Of a stretch of DNA of 64,000 bases, positions 44,738 through 52,599 are shown in pieces (position 1 is the stretch's first letter; each line of letters opens with the position of its first letter). Origin of the DNA: SZAS-7 sp964514655 (lineage in GTDB: Bacteria > Chlamydiota > Chlamydiia > Chlamydiales > FEN-1388); contig CAZEQY010000010.1 in NCBI GenBank assembly GCA_964514655.1, forward strand, positions 1-64,000. The letters run 5' to 3'. The notes below the pieces were generated by a model. The model ran no database searches, had not been told where the DNA came from, and saw only the letters and a list, made by a program, of their open reading frames with translations. The position numbers were made by a program, and so were the translations under genes.

Positions 44738-45139
44738 ATGAAAACACCAGATTTTTTAGAGCTACTCTTTGCCGCAGCCCTCATAGGTACTCTTACGGCA
44801 TATTTAGCAAAAAGAAAGGGTAGAGATCCTACAGTGTGGTTTTTGATTGGTATGCTATGCGGTATTTTTGGGCTAATCGCGCTATTTTTTGTTCCTGAAG
44901 TAAAGCAGCAGGAAAAGCCTAAGCCACCAAGTCCGCCGCCGCAAGATGCCTTGGCAACCAAAAAGTGGTTCTATCTTGATGCTGCCCACACAACCTGTGG
45001 ACCACACCCCTTTGCCACAATCCAGCAGCTATTCAGGGAAAATACAATACAGCCATCTACCTACGTCTGGTGTGAAGGTGTGGAGGGCTGGAAAAAAATT
45101 CACGACTTATCTGAATTACAAAGTAGATTACAAGGGTGA
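44738..45139 (+). CDS. Membrane protein with GYF_2 (DUF4339) domain
   Basis: 133 residues. Two membrane helices (about 7-23 and 32-52), a Pro-rich linker, then a GYF_2 domain (about 74-130: KKWFYLDAAHTTCGPHPF, ... VWCEGVEGWKKIHDL). GYF_2 domains are thought to bind Pro-rich peptides. AGGA site before the ATG. Divergent from the Asp23-like gene. Confidence 0.85.
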   Translation: MKTPDFLELLFAAALIGTLTAYLAKRKGRDPTVWFLIGMLCGIFGLIALFFVPEVKQQEKPKPPSPPPQDALATKKWFYLDAAHTTCGPHPFATIQQLFRENTIQPSTYVWCEGVEGWKKIHDLSELQSRLQG

Positions 45140-45141
45140 TT

Positions 45142-45184
45142 AAAAAAAGAAACACTCAAGACTTATAAAGCCTTGAGTGTTTCG
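45142..45184. terminator. Terminator between the GYF_2 gene and rpsN
   Basis: Stem ACACTCAAG / CTTGAGTGT (45153-45161 with 45173-45181). On the minus strand it is followed by a T-rich run, so it serves rpsN; it also follows the plus-strand gene. A second 9-bp hairpin at 45196-45215 lies nearer to rpsN. Confidence 0.75.
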
Positions 45185-45231
45185 GGCAAGGAAATAGGAC
45201 GAGATACTCGTCCTAGGTCGTAATTTGTCTG

Positions 45232-45537
45232 TTACCAGCTCGCCTTGGTCACGCCTGGGACGCCGCCCATAAGCGCAAGCTCGCGAAACGATAGACGCGA
45301 AATTTTGAACTTACGTAGGACGCCACGTGGACGGCCTGTAAGCTTGCAGCGATTGCGTAGGCGAACAGGTGATGTGTCGCGCTTCATCTTGTTGAGAGCT
45401 GTGCGTGCTTCATGGCGCTCTTCTTCAGTAAGGCTCATGTCGCGCGCTTTAGTTTTAAGCGCTTGACGCTTTTCCCAATTTCGCTGAACGATAACTTCGC
45501 GTTTGTTTTGGCGGTTTACAACTGATTTTTTTGCCAT
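45232..45537 (-). CDS. rpsN: 30S ribosomal protein S14
   Basis: 101 residues from the ATG at 45537 (MAKKSVVNRQNKR), the normal start of the long zinc-free S14. The C-terminus has RCKLTGRPRGVLRKFKISR and ends in GVTKASW. One base separates it from rpmJ. Confidence 0.97.
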   Translation of the reverse strand: MAKKSVVNRQNKREVIVQRNWEKRQALKTKARDMSLTEEERHEARTALNKMKRDTSPVRLRNRCKLTGRPRGVLRKFKISRLSFRELALMGGVPGVTKASW

Positions 45538-45538
45538 A

Positions 45539-45676
45539 CTATTTAACCCTTGCAGGACCCTTTTGACGCTGTTTGCGCGTTGGGTCTTTTTTGTTGATAA
45601 CATAAACGACACCTCTACGGCGAACGATTTTGTCGCCCTTAGATTTGTCGGCTTTAACTGATGCTCGTACTTTCAT
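45539..45676 (-). CDS. rpmJ: 50S ribosomal protein L36
   Basis: 45 residues beginning MKVRASVKADKSKGDK and ending QKGPARVK. This is the longer chlamydial-type L36 without zinc cysteines. A longer open frame upstream is not used, since L36 starts here. Directly upstream of rpsN. Confidence 0.94.
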   Translation of the reverse strand: MKVRASVKADKSKGDKIVRRRGVVYVINKKDPTRKQRQKGPARVK

Positions 45677-45839
45677 GGAGTTTCCTACAAAAATAGGACT
45701 AAACTTTATGTGATGGGCGATTTCTTTGCAATAGCAAAATGTAACATGAGGTAAAAATTCGTTCTGATCTTTTTTTCTTGCGCGCAAATAGGCCATATTC
45801 ATATCATGTAGCCCTAATATTTTAAGAAAGGGCTTACAC

Positions 45840-45992
45840 ATGGTCAAGCGTACATATCAGCCAAGCAAAAGACGAAGAAAAGCAGAACATGGCTTTCGCA
45901 AGCGTATGAAAACTAAAAACGGACGTAAAGTTCTTGCATCCCGCCGCAAGATAGGCCGCAAGCGCCTTATCGTAAATTCCTCTAGAGGATGA
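45840..45992 (+). CDS. rpmH: 50S ribosomal protein L34
   Basis: 50 residues starting MVKRTYQPSKRRRKAEHGF, with the conserved MKTKNGRKVLASRRKIGRKRL. An AAGAAAGG site precedes the ATG. The stop overlaps the rnpA start by 4 bases, the standard rpmH-rnpA arrangement. Confidence 0.97.
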   Translation: MVKRTYQPSKRRRKAEHGFRKRMKTKNGRKVLASRRKIGRKRLIVNSSRG

Positions 45993-46339
45993 TACAAGGC
46001 CGTTTTCCGAAATCGCACCGGCTGCTTAAAAGCAGCCAGTTTCACTCTTTTTCAAAAAATTCTCAAGTTTTTCACGGCAAGGCACTTTATATTGTTTGGA
46101 AGGCAAATAGCCTTTCTCATCCTCGCCTTGGCATTACTGTTACAAGAAAATATGGCGACGCACACGTAAGAAACCGCTTTAAGCGCCTTGTGCGCGAGGG
46201 CTTTCGTTGCCTTATCCCCAAAGATACCTCCATCGACATCCACGTCCGCCCCAAACTGCACGGCAAAGGTATACCATGCACCCTTCCCTCTTTTGCCGAT
46301 GTCATCACTGACTTTGAAGCATTCATTAAGTTATATTAA
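45989..46339 (+). CDS. rnpA: Ribonuclease P protein component
   Basis: 116 residues. The RNR motif is HVRNRFKRLVREGFR, following LGITVTRKYGDA. It binds the catalytic RNA of RNase P, which trims the 5' ends of tRNA precursors. Coupled to rpmH. Confidence 0.96.
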   Translation: MIQGRFPKSHRLLKSSQFHSFSKNSQVFHGKALYIVWKANSLSHPRLGITVTRKYGDAHVRNRFKRLVREGFRCLIPKDTSIDIHVRPKLHGKGIPCTLPSFADVITDFEAFIKLY

Positions 46340-46384
46340 TCTGTGTTGCTGTGAATGGCTTGAGTAGGGGGGCGAGTCAGTGGT

Positions 46385-46530
46385 ATGCGGTTAAGGAATT
46401 GCCTTATCTTGATCTTGATCTTTGTCTTAATCTTTGTCTTTTTCGCGTTAACGAGGCATGAGAGTTAGAGGGTAAAGAAGAAGAAAAAGATCAAGATCAA
46501 GATCAAGATAAGGCAATTCCTTAACCGCAT
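46385..46530. repeat. 146-bp palindrome with hexamer units
   Basis: The outer arms (ATGCGGTTAAGGAATTGCC and complement) are perfect. Inward, the left arm is a run of six-base units close to ATCTTG and the right arm a run of AAGATC, with a strong pyrimidine/purine strand bias. The loop contains a GTTAAC palindrome. It lies between rnpA and the convergent thioredoxin gene and could end both transcripts. Confidence 0.85.
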
Positions 46531-46573
46531 GCTATTGGGGGGCAAATGGGTTGCCCCCTGGTAGGGATTAGGT

Positions 46574-47053
46574 TTATTTTTTGTTGTAGGCGTCGAGGAC
46601 GTCTTGGACTTTTTTGGCGTAATTTGCACCACCGCCTGATTGAAAGCCCATTTTCTCTATCTTTTGGCCTTTAGAATCGAGTATAATGACTGATGGAAAG
46701 CCTTGGATACCAAACTCGTTTGAAAGCTTTTGGTTTTGGTCTTTTGTGGCTTGATCTTGTGGGCTTTTGCGAGGAAAGTCGACTTTAACAAAGATCATCT
46801 TTTGGGCAAGAGCCTGCTGAAACTCTGGTGTAGAAAGGATTTGGCTGTCCATTTTTATGCACCATGGGCACCAGTCAGAGCCTGTAAAGTAAACAAACAT
46901 TGGCTTGGATTCAGCCTGCGCTTGCTTTTTTGCAGCGTCAAAGTTTGTAGTCCAGTTAATCTGTGAAACAACTTGAGTTTCTGCTTGAGCTTCAGCACAA
47001 TGCACACTGCCAAAAGCGGCTATAAGTGTAGTAAGAAGGATGTAAAATTTCAT
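46574..47053 (-). CDS. Secreted thioredoxin-like disulfide oxidoreductase
   Basis: 159 residues from the ATG at 47053 (AGGAG site). Signal peptide about 1-19. Active site FTGSDWCPWC with Cys62 and Cys65, then KVDFPR and the cis-Pro loop GFPSVIILD. It resembles the periplasmic thioredoxin-fold protein encoded near rnpA in Chlamydia. It probably reduces or isomerises disulfides of envelope proteins. Confidence 0.9.
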   Translation of the reverse strand: MKFYILLTTLIAAFGSVHCAEAQAETQVVSQINWTTNFDAAKKQAQAESKPMFVYFTGSDWCPWCIKMDSQILSTPEFQQALAQKMIFVKVDFPRKSPQDQATKDQNQKLSNEFGIQGFPSVIILDSKGQKIEKMGFQSGGGANYAKKVQDVLDAYNKK

Positions 47054-47090
47054 AATGGGGACTCCTATGTGGTTACAGATTGAGAGTCTA

Positions 47091-47609
47091 ATGGAAGATA
47101 TGAACAATCGTCAAACAATAATAATTCGCCATGCGCGTGAAAATAAAAAAAAGTGCTCACTTACCGGTCTAGAAGGAAGAGCTGATTTTTGCTTTTTTAC
47201 CTATCCAGCTTGTGCTTGTGGTAAAGAACAGCTGCCGGATCTTAGCGGGTATATACTTCTTGATGTAGCAGGGGAGCCACTTGGAGTAAAAGATGCTTCT
47301 TCCGGCTTCATTCTTTTGGACGGGACTTGGAGACTTGCAGAAAAGATGCATGCCAACATAAAAGAGCTTCAGGGTCTTCCTAAACGCTCTATTCCGTCAG
47401 GTTTTATTACTGCCTATCCTCGAAGACAAGATGACTGTATAGATCCAGAAGCTGGCCTTGCTTCAATAGAGGCTCTTTATGTGGCCTATCTTGTTGCAGG
47501 AAGGAGTGTGGAGGGCCTTTTTGATGGCTATTACTGGAAAGATGCCTTTTTAGCTAAAAATTCAGAGAAGATTGCATTGCAAAATTCTCTTCGTGAGCGT
47601 ATAATTTAA
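47091..47609 (+). CDS. DTW/Tsr3-like aminocarboxypropyltransferase-family protein
   Basis: About 172 residues. Motifs: RHARENKKKCSLTGLEGR near the N-terminus, ILLDGTWRLAEKM (the DTW signature), AYPRRQDDC, LASIEALYVAYL and YYWKDAFLAKN. The last resembles the C-terminal end of Tsr3, which adds the acp group to small-subunit rRNA in archaea and eukaryotes; DTW proteins add acp3U to tRNA in bacteria. The substrate cannot be decided here. Start uncertain among ATGs at 47070, 47091 and 47100; GAGAG favours 47091. Divergent from the thioredoxin gene. Confidence 0.7.
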   Translation: MEDMNNRQTIIIRHARENKKKCSLTGLEGRADFCFFTYPACACGKEQLPDLSGYILLDVAGEPLGVKDASSGFILLDGTWRLAEKMHANIKELQGLPKRSIPSGFITAYPRRQDDCIDPEAGLASIEALYVAYLVAGRSVEGLFDGYYWKDAFLAKNSEKIALQNSLRERII

Positions 47610-47637
47610 AAATTAAATTTTTTTTATTCAACAAAGT

Positions 47638-48972
47638 ATGGTTTTTGAATATTTAGATATCTTTGACAACTTTATGTGGATGTATTTCGGCTTTCCGGCA
47701 ATCATCTGCGTAGGATTATATCTTTCAATTTCTTCTGGTTTTATACAGCTAAAGCGCTTTGGGGATGTGTGTCGGATATTTGGTAGGTGCCTATTTGGAA
47801 AACAGACGGTGCAGGATAATGGTGGCATTTCTCCAATGTCTGCCTTTTTTGCAGGTCTTGGAGGCTGTGTAGGTATTGGCAACGTTGTTGCAATTACAAC
47901 AGCCGTACAAATAGGTGGCCCGGGAGCCTGCTTGTGGATGTGGCTAACAGCTATCATCGGCTCGCTTGTCAAATATTCAGAAGTTTATTTAGGCATTCGC
48001 TTTAGAATAAAGATGAAGGATAACTCCTATAGCGGCGGCCCTATGCATTTTCTTGCTAAAGCTTTTAATCCCACTATAGCGGGAATATTCTGCATTTTAA
48101 TGTGCATCTATGGCGTTGAGATTTTTCAGTTTAGTGTTGTTACAAACAGCATATCGCACAATTTTGGCTTTGATAAAACGCTTGTGACACTTGTGCTTTT
48201 AGCGCTCGTCGTTATTGCGGAACTTGGCGGCATGAAGCGCGTAAGTGCTATCTGCATCACTGTAATACCAATTTTTATTGTGCTCTACCTTGTGATGGGA
48301 TCGTATGTGCTCATTTCATCTGCTCATCTGTTGCCAGATGTTTTTTATCAGATTTTTCATGGCGCGTTTAATCCAACTGCTGCCATTGGCTCTTTTGCAG
48401 GAAGTTCCATCCTCTTAGCCATCTCTCAAGGTATGCGTAGAGGCTGTTATAGCTCTGATATTGGGGTAGGCTATGCATCGATTATTCACTCAAGCTCCCG
48501 CGTGCAAAAGCCGGCTGATCAGGCAGCATTAGTGATTTTTGATGTCTTTTTAGACACCTTTATGATGTGCACTATGAGTATGATGCTTGTGCTTGTAACA
48601 GGAACATGGAAAGAAGACATTTTGCCCATGCACCTTGTGCAAGAAGCACTTTCTCACTTCTTTCCCTATATGCACTATTTTATGCCATTTTTCCTCTTTT
48701 TACTTGGCTATACAACCGTTATAACCTACTTTTGTGCAGGAGCCAAGACGGCAGAACATGTGGGGCCAAAGTATGGTCGCGCACTCTACTACTGCTATAG
48801 TGTTGTCATTTTATTCATCTTTTCCTTTGTAGAAACAAAGCAAGCGCTTATTGTGATGTCTATAGTTCAGGTGCTATTACTTGCCTTGAACCTAGCTGGG
48901 ATTTTGCGGCTTCGAAAGGAAATTGCCTTTGACTTTAGCCAGCAGACTAAACCAGTTGAACTGACAGCATGA
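47638..48972 (+). CDS. Sodium:alanine/glycine symporter (AGCS family)
   Basis: 444 residues with about ten membrane helices. The AGCS signature is present: SPMSAFFAGLGGCVGIGNVVAITTAVQIGGPGACLWMW, given here in part, and later GSFAGSSILLAISQGMRRGCYSSDIGVG. Such carriers import alanine or glycine with sodium. It begins 28 bases after the previous gene, without a clear ribosome-binding site. Confidence 0.92.
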   Translation: MVFEYLDIFDNFMWMYFGFPAIICVGLYLSISSGFIQLKRFGDVCRIFGRCLFGKQTVQDNGGISPMSAFFAGLGGCVGIGNVVAITTAVQIGGPGACLWMWLTAIIGSLVKYSEVYLGIRFRIKMKDNSYSGGPMHFLAKAFNPTIAGIFCILMCIYGVEIFQFSVVTNSISHNFGFDKTLVTLVLLALVVIAELGGMKRVSAICITVIPIFIVLYLVMGSYVLISSAHLLPDVFYQIFHGAFNPTAAIGSFAGSSILLAISQGMRRGCYSSDIGVGYASIIHSSSRVQKPADQAALVIFDVFLDTFMMCTMSMMLVLVTGTWKEDILPMHLVQEALSHFFPYMHYFMPFFLFLLGYTTVITYFCAGAKTAEHVGPKYGRALYYCYSVVILFIFSFVETKQALIVMSIVQVLLLALNLAGILRLRKEIAFDFSQQTKPVELTA

Positions 48973-48984
48973 TAAGGATAGCGT

Positions 48985-50481
48985 ATGTATATTGTTCAGG
49001 TTGCCTCTGAAGTTGCTCCTATAGCAAAGGTTGGTGGCCTCGCAGATGTGATGATGGGGCTAAACCGCGAGCTCAAACTCAAAGGTAACAAGGTTGAACT
49101 TGTCCTTCCAAAATATGACTGTATAGACTACAAAAATGTAACACTCGAAAAACGACAAACAGGTGTCCGTTCTTTTTTTAATAACGACTGGCATGAAAAT
49201 ACCATTTGGCACACCTACATAAACCACGATCAAAGCCTTACGCTCATTGAAAGTCACCATCCGAGCCTCTTTTTTGATAGAGGGTGTATTTACGGCTGTC
49301 ACGATGATATAGACCGCTTTTTGTATTTTTCACGCACTGTGCTTGATTGGCTGTCTCTACAGCAAGAAACGCCGGATATTATTCATGTACATGACTGGGA
49401 AACTGCCCCTATTGCCTTTTTAATCCGTCAGGGGCCCTTTAAAAAGCGCTTTGAAAAGACGCGTACTGTCCTTACTATCCATAACATTGCCTATCAGGGC
49501 CAGTGTCAGGTAGCAGATTTAGATCGCGTGGGATTATCCGGTGCGTGGTATGATTCGCCTGCTAGGCTATTAGAAGATTTTGGCCCAAATCTCAACCTTT
49601 TAAAGGGTGGCATTGTCTTTTCAGACTATACCACAACGGTATCTCCTACCTATGCAAAAGAAGTGCTTACCCCAGAAGGTGGCAAGGGGTTGCAGCTTGC
49701 TTTAAAAGAAAATTTGCATAAATTTTCCGGAATATTAAATGGAATTGACTATAGCTACTGGAATGCCGAAACAGATCCATTGATCTATTATCCTTATTCG
49801 ACTCACGATCTATCAGGCAAGGTTGCTAATGCTGCATCTCTTCGGGACGAACTTGGGCTTGAACAAACCAGCGAAAAACCCCTTGTAGCAGGCGTTACGC
49901 GTCTTGTGCAGCAAAAGGGCGTTGAGCTTATCAAGCATGCCATCTTAGAGAGCCATAAAAAAGGCTATCAATGCGTTATTTTGGGAACAACTCCCGATCC
50001 AGCTATTCACTATGACTTTGTAAATCTAGCCCAAAAATATGCCAAAGATCCGGATGTACGCATCCTTTTAGCGCAGGAAGAAAGCCTTGCTCATAAGCTT
50101 TATGCAGCATCAGATATCTTTTTAGTGCCATCTCTATTTGAGCCTTGCGGCTTGACTCAGCTTATTGCCCTCAAGTATGGTTCTATACCGGTAGTGCGCA
50201 AAACGGGCGGACTTATGGATACAGTTTTTGATATTGACTATAGCGGCAAGCCATTTGATGAGACTAATGGCTTTAGCTTTGACTTTCCGGATGCTCAGGG
50301 TATAGATTCGGCACTAGATCGCGCCCTAAGCCTGTGGAAAAAGAATCGCGAAAAGTGGCAAAAATTGATGGTGCAGGCGATGAATCACGACTTTAGCTGG
50401 AATAGTTCTAGTGCTTTATACATTGATATCTACAAAAAAATCCTCAAAACGTCATATAATTCCATAGCAGGTCATATATGA
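48985..50481 (+). CDS. glgA: Glycogen synthase
   Basis: 498 residues, GT5 family. The ADP-glucose-binding KVGGLADV (15-22), HVHDWETA, TIHNIAYQG and the C-terminal EPCGLTQLIALKYGSIPVVRKTGGL are all present. It extends alpha-1,4-glucan from ADP-glucose. AAGGA site. The stop overlaps the pgsA-like gene by 4 bases, the same glgA-pgsA adjacency seen in Chlamydia. Confidence 0.97.
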   Translation: MYIVQVASEVAPIAKVGGLADVMMGLNRELKLKGNKVELVLPKYDCIDYKNVTLEKRQTGVRSFFNNDWHENTIWHTYINHDQSLTLIESHHPSLFFDRGCIYGCHDDIDRFLYFSRTVLDWLSLQQETPDIIHVHDWETAPIAFLIRQGPFKKRFEKTRTVLTIHNIAYQGQCQVADLDRVGLSGAWYDSPARLLEDFGPNLNLLKGGIVFSDYTTTVSPTYAKEVLTPEGGKGLQLALKENLHKFSGILNGIDYSYWNAETDPLIYYPYSTHDLSGKVANAASLRDELGLEQTSEKPLVAGVTRLVQQKGVELIKHAILESHKKGYQCVILGTTPDPAIHYDFVNLAQKYAKDPDVRILLAQEESLAHKLYAASDIFLVPSLFEPCGLTQLIALKYGSIPVVRKTGGLMDTVFDIDYSGKPFDETNGFSFDFPDAQGIDSALDRALSLWKKNREKWQKLMVQAMNHDFSWNSSSALYIDIYKKILKTSYNSIAGHI

Positions 50482-51176
50482 GCGAGCAAGTACTACAAAA
50501 TAAGCCTTTTGCGCGTAATATCGAGCGCATTGTGCGTCACCCGATAGGTGGTCCCACTTTTTTTAATGTGGCAAATTGCCTTACGTTTATGCGTATCTTT
50601 GTAAGCCCTGTCTTTTTGCTTGTCTATCTGCAGCATGAATTTTTGGGGATTAGCCGCTTATATTTGCCATATGTGCTGCTTTTTTTACTTGGGGTAAATG
50701 AGCTTTCAGATGCTCTAGACGGGTTTTTAGCCCGTAAATACAACCAGGTGACAGACCTTGGCAAGATTTTGGACCCTATGGCAGATAGCATCTCACGCAT
50801 TTCTGTCTTTTTGACCTTTACGCAGCCGCCTGTAAACGTGCCGTTGGTACTTGTCTTTATCTTTTTGTATCGAGATTCTGTTATCAGCACGCTGCGCACA
50901 ATATGTGCCCTTAGGGGCTTTGCGCTTGCTGCTCGTCCAAGTGGCAAAATAAAAGCCGTTATCCAGGGGATTACAGCCTTTTTTATCACAATACTTATGA
51001 TACCACATGCCCATGGCCAAATTAGCGATAGCGCGCTTTTTGCATTAAGCACCATCGCCGTCTTTTTAAGCGCACTTTATGCCCTCTATTCGGGCATCGA
51101 GTACGTCTACGCCAACCGCCGCCACATCCAGCGCATACTTATGCGTAAAGCCAAGCAGTCGTTTGTGGGCGAGTAA
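50478..51176 (+). CDS. pgsA: CDP-alcohol phosphatidyltransferase, PgsA-like
   Basis: 232 residues with about five membrane helices. The CDP-alcohol transferase motif D-x2-DG-x2-AR-x8-G-x3-D-x3-D is complete in ALDGFLARKYNQVTDLGKIL and the following DPMAD. It most likely makes phosphatidylglycerol phosphate, though another CDP-alcohol product is possible. The last codons (GTGGGCGAGTAA) are duplicated at 51727. Confidence 0.9.
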   Translation: MSEQVLQNKPFARNIERIVRHPIGGPTFFNVANCLTFMRIFVSPVFLLVYLQHEFLGISRLYLPYVLLFLLGVNELSDALDGFLARKYNQVTDLGKILDPMADSISRISVFLTFTQPPVNVPLVLVFIFLYRDSVISTLRTICALRGFALAARPSGKIKAVIQGITAFFITILMIPHAHGQISDSALFALSTIAVFLSALYALYSGIEYVYANRRHIQRILMRKAKQSFVGE

Positions 51177-51180
51177 GTCT
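51165..51180 (+). repeat. 16-bp direct repeat, copy 1 (pgsA 3' end)
   Basis: GTGGGCGAGTAAGTCT covers the last three sense codons and stop of pgsA. An identical copy is at 51727-51742. The two flank the SnoaL-like gene like att sites or a target duplication. Confidence 0.7.
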
Positions 51181-51216
51181 CATTTACTGATCCCTTTGTC
51201 TCTTCAGTCTTCTTTA

Positions 51217-51246
51217 TTGACATAATTCGATATAGTGCACTATAAT
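51217..51246 (+). promoter_or_regulatory. Consensus promoter of the SnoaL-like gene
   Basis: Perfect TTGACA (51217-51222) and perfect TATAAT (51241-51246) with an 18-base spacer, the strongest sigma-70-type promoter in the window. An AGGAGG site follows before the ATG at 51273. Confidence 0.85.
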
Positions 51247-51272
51247 GAATATAGAACACAACAGGAGGATTT

Positions 51273-51626
51273 ATGAAACAAAATAGTGCAACATATGTAG
51301 AAGAGTACTACAAGGCCGGGCTCAAGCAAAATTTTACCGAGATGGCAAAGTTTCTGCACCCGGAGGTTCAGTTTAGCGCTCCGCTTGCTCAACTTAATGG
51401 CCGAGAGGCAGTAGTGGAAGCTGCCAAAGGTTTTTTTGGATTCTTGAAATCAATTGATTTTCGCTCATCCTTTAGTAGCGATAATGAGGCGATGCTTATC
51501 TATGATGCCTTCTTCCCCGAACCAATCGGCCGGTTTCCCGCAGCGCTTTTTGTTACTTTTGAAGATGGCCTCATGCGCAAGATGGAGCTTTTTTACGACC
51601 CCCGTCCACTTCTTGCAAATAGATAA
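51273..51626 (+). CDS. SnoaL/NTF2-like protein
   Basis: 117 residues with the cone-shaped NTF2-like fold pattern: helix YVEEYYKAGLKQNFTEMAKFL, HPEVQFSAPL, NGREAVVEAAKGF and beta strands to the end (MRKMELFYDPRPL). Family members are often isomerases or hydrolases, or bind small ligands; the substrate is unknown. It has a very strong promoter and AGGAGG site and sits between two 16-bp direct repeats. Confidence 0.8.
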   Translation: MKQNSATYVEEYYKAGLKQNFTEMAKFLHPEVQFSAPLAQLNGREAVVEAAKGFFGFLKSIDFRSSFSSDNEAMLIYDAFFPEPIGRFPAALFVTFEDGLMRKMELFYDPRPLLANR

Positions 51627-51638
51627 CATCCGTAGAAC

Positions 51639-51665
51639 CTACCCTTTTTTCTATCGAAAGGGTAG
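51639..51665. terminator. Hairpin after the SnoaL-like gene
   Basis: Stem CTACCCTTT / AAAGGGTAG with a 9-base T-rich loop, 13 bases past the stop. Not followed by a long T run on the plus strand, so only a probable terminator. Confidence 0.5.
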
Positions 51666-51726
51666 ATTATAATGCCTAATAGTGTGGCAATCACACAGGG
51701 TTAAGTGCACGTAGAAGATAGGGTTA

Positions 51727-51742
51727 GTGGGCGAGTAAGTCT
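51727..51742 (+). repeat. 16-bp direct repeat, copy 2
   Basis: Exact copy of the pgsA 3' end (51165-51180), 2 bases before the stop of the minus-strand Inc-like gene. Confidence 0.7.
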
Positions 51743-51744
51743 GA

Positions 51745-52425
51745 TTAGACTATACAAGCTGAATACTTGCCAGTTGCGCGGGTATGTTCTACTCCTAAAT
51801 ATTCCCCATTTTTTCCGGTTAGAAATGCTTGACACGCACTACGTGTATCGCTAAAAGATGGTTGATTATCATAAAATGATCTACTAATTACTTTAAGAGC
51901 AAGCAATCTGAGTTGAGCGTGCTCTTGCATATGGGCCTGATACTTTTCGTCAAAGCCGTTGTTATCCCATAGAGCAGAAAGCTTCTGTACAGTATTTACC
52001 ACTTCGCCCTTATTGTATCCTGTAATTGTACCGCCATGAACTGCAAGTATAGCTAGCTGTTTTTCTGCCCGTTTAAGATTCATAAAACAAGTGATTGATC
52101 GTGCGATATCATCTGCTACGCGGGAATGGAAATTGATGACTGTGTCGTATTCGCTAGCTTGTGTTTTAAGTATAAAGCCGAGGCTAACAGGAATTATCAC
52201 TAATGAGGTGACAACAGCGCCGACAGGTAGGCTGAGAGCTGCGGTAGTAAGGCCTAGGACGACCAAGCCAATAGCGCTTACTGTACATGCCATCTCTTTT
52301 GTTTTAAAAAATTGTTTATTTTTTGCATCGATAGCATCAGCGCACTCTTTTGTCATGGGGTGGGCTAAGTTTGCGAGCGCCTCAAGATTTTGTATGGTAG
52401 AGTTTTGTTGTGAGATATATGTCAT
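51745..52425 (-). CDS. Inc-like protein with bilobed hydrophobic domain
   Basis: 226 residues from the ATG at 52425, which has a GGAGG site. Residues about 45-87 form two adjacent membrane helices with a short turn at LSLPVG, the mark of chlamydial inclusion-membrane proteins. The rest is soluble and helical, rich in Ala, Gln and Lys. Inc proteins are secreted by type III secretion and face the host cytosol. The sequence itself does not prove secretion. Confidence 0.65.
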   Translation of the reverse strand: MTYISQQNSTIQNLEALANLAHPMTKECADAIDAKNKQFFKTKEMACTVSAIGLVVLGLTTAALSLPVGAVVTSLVIIPVSLGFILKTQASEYDTVINFHSRVADDIARSITCFMNLKRAEKQLAILAVHGGTITGYNKGEVVNTVQKLSALWDNNGFDEKYQAHMQEHAQLRLLALKVISRSFYDNQPSFSDTRSACQAFLTGKNGEYLGVEHTRATGKYSACIV

Positions 52426-52494
52426 AATAAGACCTCCATTAAATAAACCACCATAATAATACAAATTAGGATATATGTACATTTCTTAATTCAA

Positions 52495-52599
52495 AAAACA
52501 AAACCGCGAAGAGCGCGAATGGTTGATAAAAATAGTTATAGGCAAAACTATCTTTGTTTTCTTCTTCGCGCTCTTCGCGACTTTCGCGGTTTTGTTTTT
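52495..52599. repeat. 105-bp palindrome built from CGCGAANNN units
   Basis: Left arm AAAACAAAAC followed by CGCGAAGAG CGCGAATGG; right arm, as reverse complement, has the same end followed by CGCGAAAGT CGCGAAGAG CGCGAAGAA. The right arm thus carries one extra 9-base unit. The design (A-rich outer end, fixed hexamer plus three variable bases) matches the element at 183-282. It lies right behind the lipoprotein gene (minus). Confidence 0.85.

Noticed and set aside
45677..45847. Upstream extension of L36 by 57 codons
   Set aside because: The known L36 N-terminus MKVRASVKAD starts at 45676, and the extension would overlap the rpmH control region.
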